Shown: in pieces, positions 26,168 to 38,359 of the stretch | Layout: each line of letters begins with the position of its first letter | Numbering within the stretch: position 1 is the stretch's first letter | DNA from: Wyeomyia smithii | Lineage: Eukaryota; Arthropoda; Insecta; Diptera; Culicidae | Length of the DNA stretch: 64,000 bases | NCBI RefSeq assembly: GCF_029784165.1 | Contig: NC_073696.1 | Span: 151,821,391-151,885,390 of the forward strand | Direction: 5' to 3' | Made by a program: the position numbers and the translations under genes | The notes under the pieces: model-generated | What the model was told of the DNA's origin: nothing | The model's input: only the letters and a program-made list of their open reading frames with translations | Database searches by the model: none

Positions 26168-27287
26168 ATGGACGACGATGATGGCATGACCGAAAGCGGG
26201 GATGAAAATCCGCTCGTTCCACCGCCTAGCCCTCCCGGATACAAAGTTCCAAGGGTTAAAATTGGAACCCTGCAGGAATTTACCCATCGGCTAAAGAAGT
26301 ATCCGGAGGGCAAAGCTGGTATTGGGGCTGTATTTTTCCGGCCGAAAGTTAAAGCATTGAACACAATGCTAATTTGTAGGGATCTGGCACGGTTTTCAGC
26401 CGTGGCTGAAATAACGAAAGTATGCCCGAATAAGCTGCGTGTGTGAGCTCTTCACGCGGGAGTACCACGTGTACATTCCAGCTCGCGTAGTAGAGATTGA
26501 CGGTGTGGTCAGCGAATCGAGTCTGACCGTTGAGGACCTGTTGAAGGCTGGAAAAGGCCTTTTTAAGGATTATAGCCTTCAACCAGCCAAGATACTTGAA
26601 TGTAAGCAATTACATTCAGTATCGCTCGACAAGGGTGTAAAAACTTACACCTCATCAGACTCTTTTCGCGTGACTTTCGCCGGGTCTGCTCTGCCGAGCT
26701 ATGTGCTCGTGGACAAGGTGCGTCTGCCCGTGCGCTTGTTTGTACCGTGGGTAATGAATTGCCTTACGTGCAAACAGTTGGGCCATACGGCCTCCCACTG
26801 TGGCAATAAAGCACGTTGTGGCAAGTGCGGAGAGCAACATGCGGATGACGCCTGTAATAAGGTCGCTGAAAAGTGCCTCTATTGTGAGCAAACTCCGCAT
26901 GAGCTGTCTGCGTGTCCCGCGTACAAACAGCGCCAAGACAAGATCAAGCGGTCTCTGAAAGAGCGCTCTAAGCGCACTTTCGCAGAAATGCTCAAAGAGG
27001 CCGCTGCCACCAAACTGGTTTCCCCGAATCTCTTCAAGGTCTTGTCATCCGATGAGTCTGATTCTGACGATTTAGTTGGGGAACCTTCTTTTGTTGAACC
27101 CGGAAAATCTAGGAAGAGGAAAAACCTTTCTTCTCCTAGGCTTCCTAGGAAAGGACAGAGAAGGTCTCCATCAGATGTGACTGATACTAAGAAACTAAGA
27201 AGTGCTGTAGAAAATCCGAAGCAAACTCCTCCGGGATTGGCAAAATTGAATTCAAATAAGGAGTTTCCGGCACTTCCAGGAACATAA
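26168..27287 (+). pseudogene. I-clade ORF1 (Gag), frameshifted by a deletion
   Basis: Starts at ATG 26168 with MDDDDGMTESGDENP, and reads GYKVPRVKIG and PKVKALNTM. Around 26440 a deletion removes some 15 residues present in the 9277-10554 copy (the stretch after LRV, up to FELFTREYHVY) and shifts frame. The frame then runs 282 codons to 27287, with three zinc knuckles: C-LTC-KQLG-H-TASH-C, C-GKC-GEQ-H-ADDA-C and C-LYC-EQTP-H-ELSA-C (26760-26930). A Lys/Arg-rich tail with SRKRKNLSSPRLPRKGQ follows. It ends about 80 codons before the homologous C-terminus owing to a frameshift near 27285. Confidence 0.85.
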
Positions 27288-27495
27288 AAAACCCAACTGT
27301 TCCTTCTTTTTCGTCCGAGATTAAGCCAGAATCTGGACTGCTGAAGTTTTCAGATATTGTGGACTGGATTTTTGAAAATTTTAACATAACTGAACCACTT
27401 AAAAGTCTTCTGCTGGCATTTCTACCAACAGTAAAACGTTTTTGAAGCAGTTGACTGCTAAATGGCCCCTCCTTGTAGCGATCGTATCCTTCGAT

Positions 27496-28477
27496 GGCTA
27501 ATGCATCGGCTGAGATGAAGGATTCTATCTCTATTTTACAGTAGAATTGTAGAAGTATCATCCCCAAAATTGATTCATTTAAAGTTTTGATTAGTAAGCA
27601 TAAATGCGATGCATTTTCTCTCTGTCTCTCATTTTCTCTCTGTGTTCTCTTCTCTCTAGGCTCACTTAAAATATAGATCTTAACTTCCATGATTTTAATT
27701 CCTCCCAGAGCACAGGTATGGCAACGGCTGCTCTTTGATTTAATAGAACTTCTTTCCTCGCCACGTTTGATTTTGGGAGTTTTTAACTCTCACGGCGTGG
27801 CTTGGGGTTTCCCTTCTAATGATAACCGTTCCTCTTTGATCTATAACCTCTGCGACGACTTCGACATGATAATATTAAACAACGGGGATATGACACGTGC
27901 TCCGAAACCTCCAGCGCGCCCCAGTGCTTTAGATTTATCTTTATGTTCAACGTGTTTACGGTTGGATTGCATATGGAAGGTAGTCCTTGATCCCCACGGT
28001 AGCGATCATTTGCCTATTCAAATTTCAATTGATAATGGTTCAACTCGCACGCGATCAGTTGATATTCCGTATGACCTCACACGGAATATCGATTGGAAAT
28101 TATACGATGAAATGATATCAGAAGCTGTCGAGTCGATTCAACATCACCCACCACTTGAAGAATACAACCTCCTCGCGGGCTTGATTCTCGACGCCGCGTT
28201 GCAAGCCCAAACGAAGAAATATCCCGGCGTGACGATCAAAGAACGGCCTCCCACGCGGATATTGGCGCCGGTTCGTAAACGAAACGTCGAGGGAGACATC
28301 GATGAGCACTCTTTGGAACACAGCCCGAAGAATGCGAAATCGTATAACGGTCAACGAAAGCGAGGAGTCTTCTAGTCGGTGGATATTTGATTTTGCCAGG
28401 AAAGTATGTCCGGACTCTGTTCCTGCGCAAAACTTTGTTCGCGATACGTCTCCGGGCCACGACGCGATAGAATCACC
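27496..28477 (+). pseudogene. I-clade ORF2 endonuclease remnant
   Basis: ORF2 starts near 27496 (MANASAEMKDSISILQ), then a TAG replaces the conserved Trp before NCRSIIPKIDSFKVLI. A rearranged CT-rich stretch follows. From 27689 the frame is open: LIELLSSPRLILGVFNSHG, where the catalytic GDFN has become GVFN, then DPHGSDHLPI with the SDH motif intact, and IPYDLTRNIDWKLYDEM. A deletion joins the linker to ILAPVRKRNV, and a stop falls at 28373-28375. The copy continues out of frame up to ARDxSPGxDAIESP, where the hAT MITE inserts. Confidence 0.82.
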
Positions 28478-29145
28478 CAGTGTTATGAAAATGACTGCAA
28501 GACAATGACAGCAAATTTTCAACTGATCCGGCTCTCATTGTATTGCACAGCTCCCCACACGTTCGGTGAACAGTCCGACAGCAACTGACGACAGCACACA
28601 TGCAACTCCATACGGACTGTTATTTTTCATCTTCATATGTCTGTTGGTATTTCCAAGCTGTCGCGAATGAAAACCTGTAATCTTCCGACATCCTTCAACA
28701 CGAATCCGAGCGGGATGTCAGGTGATTATGATCACGACAGTAAGGCCGATGAAAGAATGAAAGAGAGATGGTGCGAAGCACGTTTTTTCTTACGTGGGGA
28801 ATAATATCAACAATGGAAACGGTTTGCTTTGTATTCAATATGCCACCGGCCTGTGAAAAAGGAAAAAACGAAAAAATGCAAGTCGATGACAGCCGCAGCC
28901 GATCAGCAGGCTGTCAACAGGAACAGGACATCCTCAAAATGAGCAAACTAGGCTGTCATGTCCGAACGAACAAAATACATGCGCAAGAATGAGCTGTCGT
29001 ACGCAACACAAGACAGTTTCTTTGCCTTGTTTAAGCTGTAGCTGTATGTGAGCTCTCATGAATAGCTCATGCATTAGGCTGTTAGAGTGAAGAGAGAGAA
29101 AAGTCGTCAGTATAGTGTCGCTCTCCAGTCATTTTCATAAGCTTG
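28478..29145. mobile_element. Non-autonomous hAT-type element, 668 bp
   Basis: Termini CAGTGTTATGAAAATGACTG and (reverse strand) CAAGCTTATGAAAATGACTG form a 20-bp inverted repeat with 17 matches. The exact 8-bp duplication GAATCACC (28470-28477, 29146-29153) lies in I-element ORF2, which reads on normally once the insert is removed. The interior has many GACAGC/GCTGTC motifs and no transposase. Confidence 0.9.
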
Positions 29146-29153
29146 GAATCACC

Positions 29154-29433
29154 TTTTACGATGGCAGAATTTTCAGTTGCCCTCCTGTCCTGTAACAGTA
29201 ACGCACCTCGGCTAGAGAGAATCAAATTCAACTTATTGAAGAATCTACCCGGCAATGCCAAGAGGCGCTTGTTGAACTTGTGTTCTTGTGTTCAATAAGT
29301 TCCTGGAGCAAAATATTGTACCGCAGGATTGGAGGCAAGTGAAAGTGATCGCCATCCAAAAACCGGGAAAACCAGCTTCTGATCACAACTCTTATAGGCC
29401 GATTGCAATGCTATCCTGTATCCGGAAATTGAT
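29154..29433 (+). pseudogene. I-clade RT fragment, N-terminal
   Basis: Resumes with MAEFSVALLSCN, ERIKFNLLKNLPG, FLEQNIVPQDWRQVKVIAIQ and SYRPIAMLSCIRKL. A few bases are duplicated near 29283 (TTGTGTTC). At 29433 the CR1-like element interrupts; the protein continues with MEKMILRRLDHW at 33918. Confidence 0.85.
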
Positions 29434-29508
29434 ATTATTCTCCTCATATTATTTATTTATTTATTTATTTACTGGTCTTCGAAAGTATCGTACAGACAGT
29501 TCTTAATA

Positions 29509-32500
29509 TTAGCTTATTCTAGATTTAAAGATAGTTCTACTCATATCGAAGTCATAATATACAGACACAGCATTAAACATACGACAACACATATCGATTG
29601 GATTGTTCTGGCCAAATAAAGTACAATGCATATAAAGTCTCAAGAAATCTGATCGCCTAGTCGTTCTAGATGGTACGTTGAAATGAACTCGTTCTAGTAG
29701 CTCCGGGCTATCCACATTGTTTCCCAGAAGATCAAAAATAAACAAACGTTGCAGTAGGCTCCTCCTATTTGTCAGAGTGGGCAGCTGTATGAGGGCGCAT
29801 TGGTGTTCATAGGGAGGTAGACGGATTGGATCATCCCAAGGCAACCTTCTCAGAGCATACCGAATGAAATGACGCTGAATTCGTTCAATCCGGTTGATCT
29901 GAACAGCGTGATAAGGTGACCAAACCAGTACTCCATACTCGAGTATACTGCGTACTAGTGCACAGTAGAGCGACTTCAGGCAATAAATATCATTAAACTG
30001 CTGCGTATTCCTTTTGTTGAAGCCCAGTATAGCATAAGCTTTTGCAGTAGTAACTGCAACGTGCTGAGCGAAACATAGTTTACTGTACAGAAGAATGCCC
30101 AAGTCTTTCACCGAATTCACTCTAGTGATACTGACTGTCTTCATCTTATAGTCGAATAGCATGGTTTGCCTGTTTCTGCAAAATGATATGATATTACACT
30201 TCTGCACATTCACTTCCATTCCGTTCAGTGTACACCAATTCAGGAGCAAATCAATGTCGGATTGTAAAGCACAGCAGTCGACTCTCGATGCTACTACACG
30301 GTAAAACTTCAGGTCATCGGCGAACATATACTTGGGAGATTTTATAGTGGAACACAAGTCGTTAACATATAGAATAAATAATACTGGGCCCAAGTGGCTC
30401 CCTTGGGGCAGACCTGATTGAAGCCCAAATGGGAGTGAGCTAGTACCATTCACACGAACAAAAGCATTGCGATTGGTGAGATAAACAGTATCCACCGCGT
30501 CAACCACACAGGAAATCCCATTTTTTGAAGCTTTTTGACCATCAAGATATGCGGCACAGTATCGAAGGCTTTAGCAAAATCAACAAAAACGGCATCGATT
30601 TTCTGGCACTTCTCGGGTGCTCTCGTCACAGCAGAAACAAAGGCCATCATGTTGGTAACAGTCGAGCGTTTTTTCATGAACCCGTGTTGCCACTCCGAAA
30701 TAATATGATGGACCTTCGGGTAAAGCGAGTCATGGATAAGGCTTTCAAACACTTTCGGCAGACAACTCAGAATCGAAATTCCTTGGTAGTTCGTAACGTC
30801 ATGAGTACTACCTGCCTTATGCACAGGTGTAATTGAAGCAGTCTTCCACACGCCCGGGAAAATTCCTTCCGACATCGACAAGTTAAAAATAATCGTGACA
30901 GGAATAGCGAGCGTCGCAGCGCAGTTTTTGAAGAGAAGAGGTGGTAGCCCATCAGGTCCGGCGCCTTTCGATCCATCAAGCGATTGCAGCTTCGACGACA
31001 CATCATCCGGCGAAAAGACGAAAAGCGGCATGTTCAAATCAAAGAGCGGCAAGCTGTTCAAATACTCTTCAGACGAAGGTGGTGAGTTATTACTTTGCAC
31101 AGTTGGAAAGAAGGATGAGAACAAGCTTGCTGACTCGAACGGAGATTCGGCTGTAACATCGAGATAATGCACACGTTGAGGAATTCCGCCTTGTTGCTTC
31201 CGCTTTCTTACGTACGTCCAAAACGATGCAGGGTCATGTTTCATGTTGTCTTCCATGCGACGGATATAGCAGCGAAAGCATTGCGCATGCAAAGAGTTGT
31301 ATTCGCTCTCAATGGCACGCAGCTCAGCTTCGTGCCTTTCATCTCTCCACCTGAAAAACTTTTTCCTAGCCTTGCGGAGTCGGTTACGCAGATTCTGTAG
31401 CTGGTTGTTCCACCACGGTTGTTTATTCACACGTTGACGAGATTGTTGTTTCGTAGGGACAACACCGCGTAGTATATCATAGATATGCTCCATAAACCGC
31501 TCAACAGCTTCATCAATATTGCAGCCAGATAGCAAATTCTCCCAACGAGTCTCAGCAAACAGCCTATTCAACAATTCGAAGTCACATCGGTTAAAATCAA
31601 AATTAGGCTGGCTCGCAACGATAAAATCATTTTCCTTCACGTCAGCAAGCTCAAATGTTATTATAAAAGGGCGATGATGTTGGTCAATTGCAAGCAATGC
31701 TAACGGTGGCTCCAGCAATTCCACACGACTTGTATCATTGATGAATGCTAGATCAAGTAGTCTCCCATTGTGATTCATAATATTGTTGATTTGAAACAGT
31801 CCATTTGATAACACTGATTCAACTAAAACTATTTCCTGCTCTGAAGATGCATTTGTCGGTAGTAAACAGTTCAAATGCTCATCGTGTGTCCAGCATAAGT
31901 GAGGAAGATTGTAATCCCCTACAACCAAAACTAAATTGTGATCACCCGCTCGATCGATTAACGTTTGCACGCATTGCGAATGCTGCTCATACAGCGTAGG
32001 CTCACTGTTCGGTGGGAGATACACACAGCAAGCAAATATATCGATATTGTTTAAAGAGATTCGAACAATAATCTGCTCCAGCTGATCGCTGTCTGCTACA
32101 CAAACAGAAGTACTACGAACTTCATTTTTTACGGCAATTAGAACTCCTCCGCCGCGCCTGTGCTGGCGGGTCTGTGAGTTTCTATCACACCGATAAATAG
32201 CATAATTGTGTGAGAGCTCCAAATTGTGGATATCGTTCTGTAACCAAGTTTCTGTGAGGGCGATAACGTCATAGTCACACTGGGACAAGGCTAACAGTAA
32301 ATTATTGGTTTTTGTACGGAGGCCTCGTACGTTCTGCTGGTAGAAAAAGAATGAGCGATAGGCGAAATCGGGAGCAATTTGATTTTGTCCAATTTGGTTC
32401 GAATGCCGATCAGCTGAGCAAGGTGTGTTGATGTGCGAGATATTTTTTTTTTTTCATTCTCGCTTATTTTCCGTCGGTCTAGTTCCGCCACTGTTGTGGC

Positions 32501-32880
32501 CAATCACCGACGCCCAGGGAGGCGACTCCACACCCAGGACCCTAACTCACGACCCGCTTATTAACGGACCGGCGCCAACGGCTTTACTTCCTCATGCGAT
32601 GGAAGGCGTGATCCCAGAGATTTTTCGCCTCAGAAAATCTCCCGGTGTCGGCTAGGATTGAATCTAGACCAGTTGGGTTGGTTGTGAGTGGATCACGCCA
32701 CCTTACAACCATCGACACCTATGTCGGCGGTGGGATTCGAACCCAGGCGTCGAGCGTGGTTGGCAGAGACGTTACCAACCACACTAGGCCCCCGCTCATG
32801 TGCGAGAGATTAGTTAATTGTCCGTTGTGAGTAGTAAGATCCTCTGAGTGGCGGTAGACAAGTGGTAATAATTCTGTGTC
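29509..32880 (-). pseudogene. CR1-like ORF2: endonuclease and RT
   Basis: ORF2 begins upstream of the SINE (frame open from about 32880: LVYRHSEDLTTHNGQLTN). It continues beyond it as NQNQIAPDFAYRSFFFYQQN-type residues into NVRGLRTKTNNLL, the usual start of a CR1 endonuclease. Then DVIALTETWL, RRGGGVLIAVK, VVGDYNLPHLCW and IDQHHRPFI; linker with KQPWWNNQLQNLR; RT with GPDGLPPLLFKN, VTNYQGISILSCLPKVFE, FVDFAKAFDTVPH, then a one-base frameshift at about 30490, SGLPQGSHLGPVLFILYVND, and the catalytic FADD (about 30310-30325). Thumb: ILEYGVLVWSPY, RIERIQRHFIRYALRRLPW. Stop at 29509. The frameshift and the SINE are the only obvious lesions, so the insertion is fairly young. Confidence 0.85.
32441..32797 (-). 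mobile_element. tRNA-derived SINE (Feilai-like)
   Basis: On the minus strand the head (32725-32797) resembles a tRNA: A box TAGTGTGGTTGG (within 32770-32786) and B box GGTTCGAATCC (32732-32744), promoters for RNA polymerase III. A body of about 270 bases follows, and an A tail of 12-13 residues at 32443-32455. The exact 10-bp duplication ATGTGCGAGA (32431-32440 and 32798-32807) brackets it. Removing it restores the CR1 ORF2 frame. Feilai is the known mosquito family of this design; the assignment is from memory. Confidence 0.88.
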
Positions 32881-32881
32881 A

Positions 32882-33710
32882 TTACGATTGATTCCTTCTT
32901 GGCGTTGGTTGGAAGCGAAAGGGAGCGCGGGTGTTTACAGTGCGGTGAAAATCGAATTGACGGAAAACAATTCCCTTTTGCCATGTCGAAATCGATAGTG
33001 CCAAATCTTTTAACTGTGTATTGACACCAGCTTTAAAAGATACAAAGGTTAGTTCGTCGAGTGATTTACCTTTAGGCACTAGTTTAACAACATGAACGGG
33101 TTTATCTGTGTTTAAATTATTTTTGACCAGTTTTTCCACTTGCTGCACTGTTGCCTGGGGATCAAAACCGGACAGATACAACCAAAAAAGTTGATCTTTT
33201 CTAGCGGCTGCTAACGGTACGGCATCGTCTGCCTCGACTTCTCTGGTACCTTCGAAAGTATTTACGCGTTGCGGCGACTCGTCGGGGATCAATAATCGTG
33301 GCCTTTTTCGTAGGTTCAACGTGAGTTGCGATCTTGGAAGATGTGGTGTAGTTGGCAGCGAAGTTCGCTCAAGTATAGTGTTAATTTTGGCAGTATTGAG
33401 TGCAACTTCTTTTCTTAACTCATCCAGCACTTTGTTTTGCTCGTCGGCAATTGACTGCATAGCAATGTTTGTGGATGAAATCGCTTGACGAAAACAAGCA
33501 TTTGACATCATTTTTGTGCAAGCCTTACACATTCAAAAAAATTGAGAGCAGCAAGCTACAGCATCCCGAGTTTCCGCCGATATATGTGCACATTTCAAAT
33601 GGAAAGAAGACTTGCAAAAGCCGCTGCATATTATTTCGTCTGGCTTTTCTAAGCCGCAGGCACAAGCACAACAAACCGACTCTATTGCTTTTTCGCTCAA
33701 ACGACGATCG
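32882..33710 (-). pseudogene. CR1-like ORF1 with PHD-type finger and coiled coil
   Basis: Upstream frame (about 33540-33710) reads a PHD-like zinc pattern: C-A-C-G, IICSG-F-C, FHLKC, then a stop TGA at 33533-33535, and MCKAC-TKMM completing the last C-x2-C pair. After the finger comes a helical segment, IADEQNKVLDELRKEVALNT, likely coiled coil, then a basic linker, and a C-terminal RRM-like domain (FWLYLSGFDPQATVQQVEKL, FVSFKAGVNTQLKDLAL). ORF1 proteins of this kind bind element RNA. The stop TAA overlaps the beginning of the ORF2 region (TAATG). The finger start lacks an ATG in frame, so a further frameshift is likely near 33715. Confidence 0.72.
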
Positions 33711-33912
33711 ATATCACAGCAGCGTAAAAATTTAATAATTTTTCACGAATTATCACTGGAAAACGTTGAACTCCAAATGTTACCAATGCGATGCAATGAG
33801 TTGCGTCCAAGAAGTAGTATGTAGCGCAGGAAATATCCGGAAAAACGTAAAAAACGGTAATTAGAACTGAGTAAAACAATAACCAACCAATTTGTTTACC
33901 TTCACACACAAG

Positions 33913-34288
33913 CCTTCAATGGAGAAAATGATACTCCGTCGCTTAGACCATTGGGTCGAATCAAACGGTCTACTATCAGATACTCAATTTGGCTTCCGCC
34001 GTGCCAAAGGAACGAATGACTGTCTTGCGTTGCTTTCTACAGATATTCAGCTAGCCTATGCTCGTAAAGAACAAATGGCATCTGTGTTCTTGGACATTAA
34101 GGGGGCTTTTGATTCCGTTTCTATTGATATTCTTTCGGGCAAACTTCACCGACAAGGATTTTCACCAATTTTGAACAATTTTTTGCATAATTTGTTGTCC
34201 GAAAAGCATATGCATTTTACGCATGGCGATTTGGCAACGTTTCGTATTAGCTACATGGGTCTTCCCCAGGGCTCATGCTTAAGCCCTT
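33913..34288 (+). pseudogene. I-clade RT fragment, middle
   Basis: Reads MEKMILRRLDHWVESNGLLS, FGFRRAKGTNDCLALLS, FLDIKGAFDSVSID (motif A) and MGLPQGSCLSP, continuing from 29433 without loss. It stops before the catalytic ADD box, where non-homologous DNA begins. Confidence 0.85.
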
Positions 34289-36800
34289 AAAGTGTTTTCG
34301 ACTGATGTAGGGTTAATGAGATAGTTTTAAATTCTAGTTGTTATTTATGATTGCCTAATATAATTAGTGTTAATGGTTTATATATTTTTCATATTAAACG
34401 CTAAAAAAATTTAATTTGTAAATCTAAGTTTTGTTAGTCTATTATTTATTTTAATTTCGGAAAGGCAAACTCTCGTGTCTGACTTTCGCACTAACATTTT
34501 TATGCATGTTTACTTACTTTTACATGCCTTTATATTCATAAAACATAAAATGCATTATTCTTGCATCTCGACGTCCTTCTGGCTAATAAAGCGTGCCAGG
34601 CATCCGGGGAAAAATAATATAATAAAATTTTAAATACTGGTTTCTAGACGCTAGAGTCTGAACGTTCTTCTTTAGCTACTTGCTACTCCCGGGCATCCGG
34701 TAATCTCCTTGGGTTCCAGGCATCTGGGGTACAATAAAAAACATTCAAACCACCCAGGCATTCTAATGTTCTTCTTATTTTCTATACTTGTGCTTAACAC
34801 AAGTAGGACGACACGAATGTTATGCCACTTTGAAAGAAATTAGGAGAGACTTATTCTATACTTTTGCTAAGGATTATAAGCCTTCTCGTTTAGCATCAGT
34901 AGGACGATGACACAAATGTTGCGTCTTTTTGAGATTAACTTATTAGATGAGCAGCTACTTGACATCCATTCTCTTAGATAAGCAAATTTTTGAAATTTGA
35001 TATCGAATAAATAATTAACTCTCTTATTGGATGAGTATGTTTCAACATCCACTCTATTAGGTATGCAAACTCAAGGTTTGATATCTAACAATAATAAAAA
35101 ATAATTATCAAAATATGCCAAAATCTAGAGTTGATCAGACTCAAGACTGTCAGCTTATTTCGTTGCTCTGAGTCCATGGATTGATCGGTCACATGTTCTC
35201 ATGACAACATAAATTTTGGATAAAAAAAATTTATTTTGCGCTAATAGATGTAGCTAAAAAAAATTTTTTTCAGGTAAATATTATTTTTAAATTTATCTCA
35301 ATTTCCACATTATATTAAAGATATAATGGTTACTTAAAAGACTTAGTTTAAATTGTGAATAAGGTATGTTCATTATTTACAACTATCATTAAGATTTTGT
35401 TGCTGAAACTGTTTATTGTAATTTTGTAATGTCTATTTACAAGTTGATTTGGGTGAATATTGCGAATCTCATTTCCAGTCATATGCACTTTGACTCGAAT
35501 GAAATTTGAAATAAATGTGTCTTGCCTGTTAGTAACAATTGTCTGGAATCGTCGACCTTCCTGATCAGTTGTTACTACATGGCTAGAAAATGATTTTGAA
35601 TTTATATGGCTGGTTAATTTGCATGTTGTTGTTTGATAAAAAAATATTTTTATATTGTTTATGAAAGTTGGATTTTTGTGAAATTGTGAAGTTAAATGGT
35701 CTGATTATAATTTTATATATTTAGATTTGGCATGTTGTTGGGTATCTATTAGTGGGGGTTTAGTGAACACAACCTATTATTTTATCACCCAGTTTCCTTT
35801 CATAGGCTGTGTGGTGCGTCATTATCCCTCTGTTGGTTGATATCAGAAGTACTCCTGTTATTGTTGGCATAATTTCCAAGACATATCTATGTAGTGTTTA
35901 AAAAGTGGTTGACATTTTTGCGGACAGTACGATGAATTCAGAGGCTTCTTTTGTTGCTCTCATTATTATGGACTTCTTATTTTCTTTTATTATTCCTACT
36001 AGTTTTTCTCTTTCTAGTGTGTAAACTAGTTGTTTTAATTCGTTTGAGTTTTAACTGCGGTCGGCTTCTGCTTATTTTTCTCGAGCTGCGATAGTACGTT
36101 ATGTATCGCACTGAGACCCATTTTGCTCTTTATTTTCCAAAAGAAAATTTAATTAGAATAAAGAAACCGTTGTATTGTTATAATATTTATAGTGTTGGGA
36201 AGATGTTTTATTTTAACTGGTGTAAAATGGATTTGTTGCGTAAAACCATTTGTAAAGTTGAGTAGGTTTTGAGGTTTTTGTTTTACTAGGTAGATATTAG
36301 AGAAATTATTATAATTTTTAAAAATAGTTATGAAAAAAAATTTTTTTCTTTAATATCATCTTAGCAAAAGTGTAATTGTTTTTGTTGGACTAATAAATTA
36401 TTATTATTATAAGCAAAAGTCATAGAAAATTAAAATATTCTTAAGTGAGCGTGTACGTACTATAATTGCGCTATATATATTGTTTTTTTTTTTTTGCTTA
36501 TATAGGCGTAGTTGTGTCTCTTTCTCATTCTACCCTTTTTGAATGAATAATAAAATGATATTTCGTGAAGTTTGAATATTTTAATGAAATATAGAATTTT
36601 TGTAATTTTTTTTTTTGAACTTTGAAATAACAGCTCTGCTATTGCTATTTCTTTATGGCTAATGGATAATTCTTATAGCCTTTGCTTCGTCATTTAGTAC
36701 AAAAAAAAATCACAAGAAGGTTGTATGCAAAGCCACGACCGCAAGGTTGAAGTAGAATACTTTCACAAGAAAGATAACCTGGCTGTTTGCGTGTCAGTCA
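34289..36800. other. AT-rich unassigned DNA inside the I element
   Basis: No coding frame. Loose tandem blocks occur: CCAGGCATYYGGGG at 34590, 34690 and 34720, and GATGAG...CATCCA...GTATGCAAA-type units at 34860-35080. A TAATAAATTATTATTATTAT stretch at 36390-36410 looks like a retroelement tail. The block starts where I-element RT breaks off at 34288. Confidence 0.4.
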
Positions 36801-36977
36801 TTTTTTCTAGTAAATAAACGTTGACCGTTCATTGGCAGTATTGTAATTTCTTTTTGTCTGATATTTTGAATGAAGTTCATTGGATATTTTTAAATTTTGC
36901 GCAAATGAGAAGTTGAAGTACTGCCGAATTGTAATATACACATTTAATACGACATCATTAAACGGGAACGGAACAAA

Positions 36978-37138
36978 GGCTACGGTTATGCAGAACGCGA
37001 ATGCCGGCGCGATGCGATTCGCCTTACCGTGGTGAAATGTACAGCTCTTTTTAAGGCGAAGTAGAGCTATACATTTCAACAGATTTCGTCTTGCCGAATC
37101 GCATCGCGCCGTTATTTGCGTTCTGCATGAACGTAGCC
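36978..37138. mobile_element. Hairpin element (related to the Harbinger-like MITEs)
   Basis: A 161-bp inverted repeat: outer arms GGCTACGGTTATGCAGAACG and the reverse of CGTTCTGCATGAACGTAGCC, next arms with GGCGCGATGCGATTCG, core with TGTACAGCTC and GAGCTATACA. The core resembles that of the hairpins at 11684 and 38202. The flanking AAA may be the duplication but is not distinctive. Confidence 0.6.
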
Positions 37139-37199
37139 AAAAACTAAGCGACGCAAACACGTAATAATAGTCAGAGTATGCATGTAGATGAAGATAATT

Positions 37200-37640
37200 A
37201 ACTTTGGATTATAGCGCAAAACGAGAAAATAATAACTCTTCAAATAATCATTTGTGTTCTTCAAATTTCAGTTGTTCAATTTAATATCCGATGAAATGTT
37301 TGTTTATTATCTGATGAAGCTCTTATATAGGCCAAATGATGCATTCCCAATTTACTAGGTCCATAACTCTGCCGACCGTGCTTGGGAAAGCGCGGTATAA
37401 CGACCAATCAGAGGTCGAATTTTGTGTTTTGACAAGGCTTAAGAGTTTTCAATAGTACAATAGTTCGAATGATAAAATTGCAATTTCATGCATTTGGTAG
37501 GAATCTTAGAAGATTTTCTAATCGATTGCTGCAAAAACGAAGGAAATCCATCGAAAACTAACCGATTTATTAGCATTTGAAATTTTTCTTACTTTTTTCA
37601 GTGTTAGATTTTCATTTTACATCCCTATGTAGCCGAACTT
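37200..37640 (-). repeat. Promoter-like dispersed repeat, copy B
   Basis: Same block order as copy A, on the minus strand: CCGAACTTCC-type start at 37630, GCAATCGATTAG, ACTATTGTACTATTGA, CCAAT box (CCAAT on plus strand at 37404-37408), CCCAAGCACGGTCG, and TATATAAGA (37322-37330). The TATA box lies about 75 bases beyond the CCAAT box. The transcribed part is truncated right after the TATA box. Confidence 0.55.
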
Positions 37641-38201
37641 CCTGAGAGAAGTATTCTAATTCAAAATTAAATCTTCATTAATTCATTTGTTGTCCTTATA
37701 AGGACAATTGTTCAATTTATCATAGGATGTAGTGTTTATCTTACATCTCTGTGTTACCTTGATAGTGAGGACTAAGGCGCACGGTCAACACAATGAGAAA
37801 GGTGTTTTTACATTGAAAACTAGACACGGCTTTACTGGAGGAAGTGTTGGCAAATGCATCTACCGCTAAACACCGCTATCATACGAAAGCGCGTCGTTTC
37901 ATGTGGGGAATATCAACAACGAAAAATGACGCGCGTCTGAACATAACCCGAACTGTTTCGCCGTGCTGCTCCTATTTACCTTTTCATCGGCCTCAGGGAA
38001 GTACCGGCTGCATCTGCATCTACCGCTGAGGCTGTCACTATACTGCTATTAGTACCAAAAGCTATTAACTCTTCAAATAAGTGTGTTATTTGTTCTCAAA
38101 AGAACAATTGTTCAATTCAAAATCGGATTTACGCAATCGCATCTCTGTAATATTACCGACAATAATATTCTTCTGAACAAACTGATACAACTTTCCCATT
38201 A

Positions 38202-38346
38202 GGCCTCTGCCATAATAGACGCGAAAAGCGACGCGAACCGACTGCTCAGCTGTAGGTTATTGTACAGCCATCAGTAGAGCTGTACATCAACCTACGGCCG
38301 AGCGAATCGGTTCGCGCCGCTTTTCGCGTCTACTATGGCAGAGTCC
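38202..38346. mobile_element. Hairpin MITE, Harbinger-like (copy 2)
   Basis: A 145-bp near-perfect hairpin starts AGGCCTCTGCC-like and ends GGCAGAGTCC, with TTA on each side (38199-38201 and 38347-38349). Arms contain GACGCGAAAAGCGACGCGAA and its complement; the core has GTAGGTTATTGTACAGC and its complement. Length, ends and 3-bp TWA duplication match the 11684-11829 copy, although the outer arm sequences differ. Confidence 0.65.
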
Positions 38347-38359
38347 TTAGAGAAAGTTG

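Larger units (their letters stand above)
29440..33912 (-). mobile_element. CR1-clade (T1/Q-like) non-LTR element inserted in the I element
   Basis: About 4.1 kb without the SINE. 3' end at about 29445 with an (AAAT)n tail on the element strand, ORF2 (29509-32880), ORF1 (32882-33710) and a short 5' UTR to about 33912. RT without RNase H, a PHD-finger ORF1 and a microsatellite tail fit the CR1 clade. The I-element RT reads ...SCIRKL before it and MEKMILRR after it. No long duplication is visible, which is common for CR1. Confidence 0.8.

Noticed and set aside
32425..32830. tRNA gene
   Set aside because: A and B boxes are present but the fold is incomplete, an A tail follows and a 10-bp duplication brackets it; it is a SINE.
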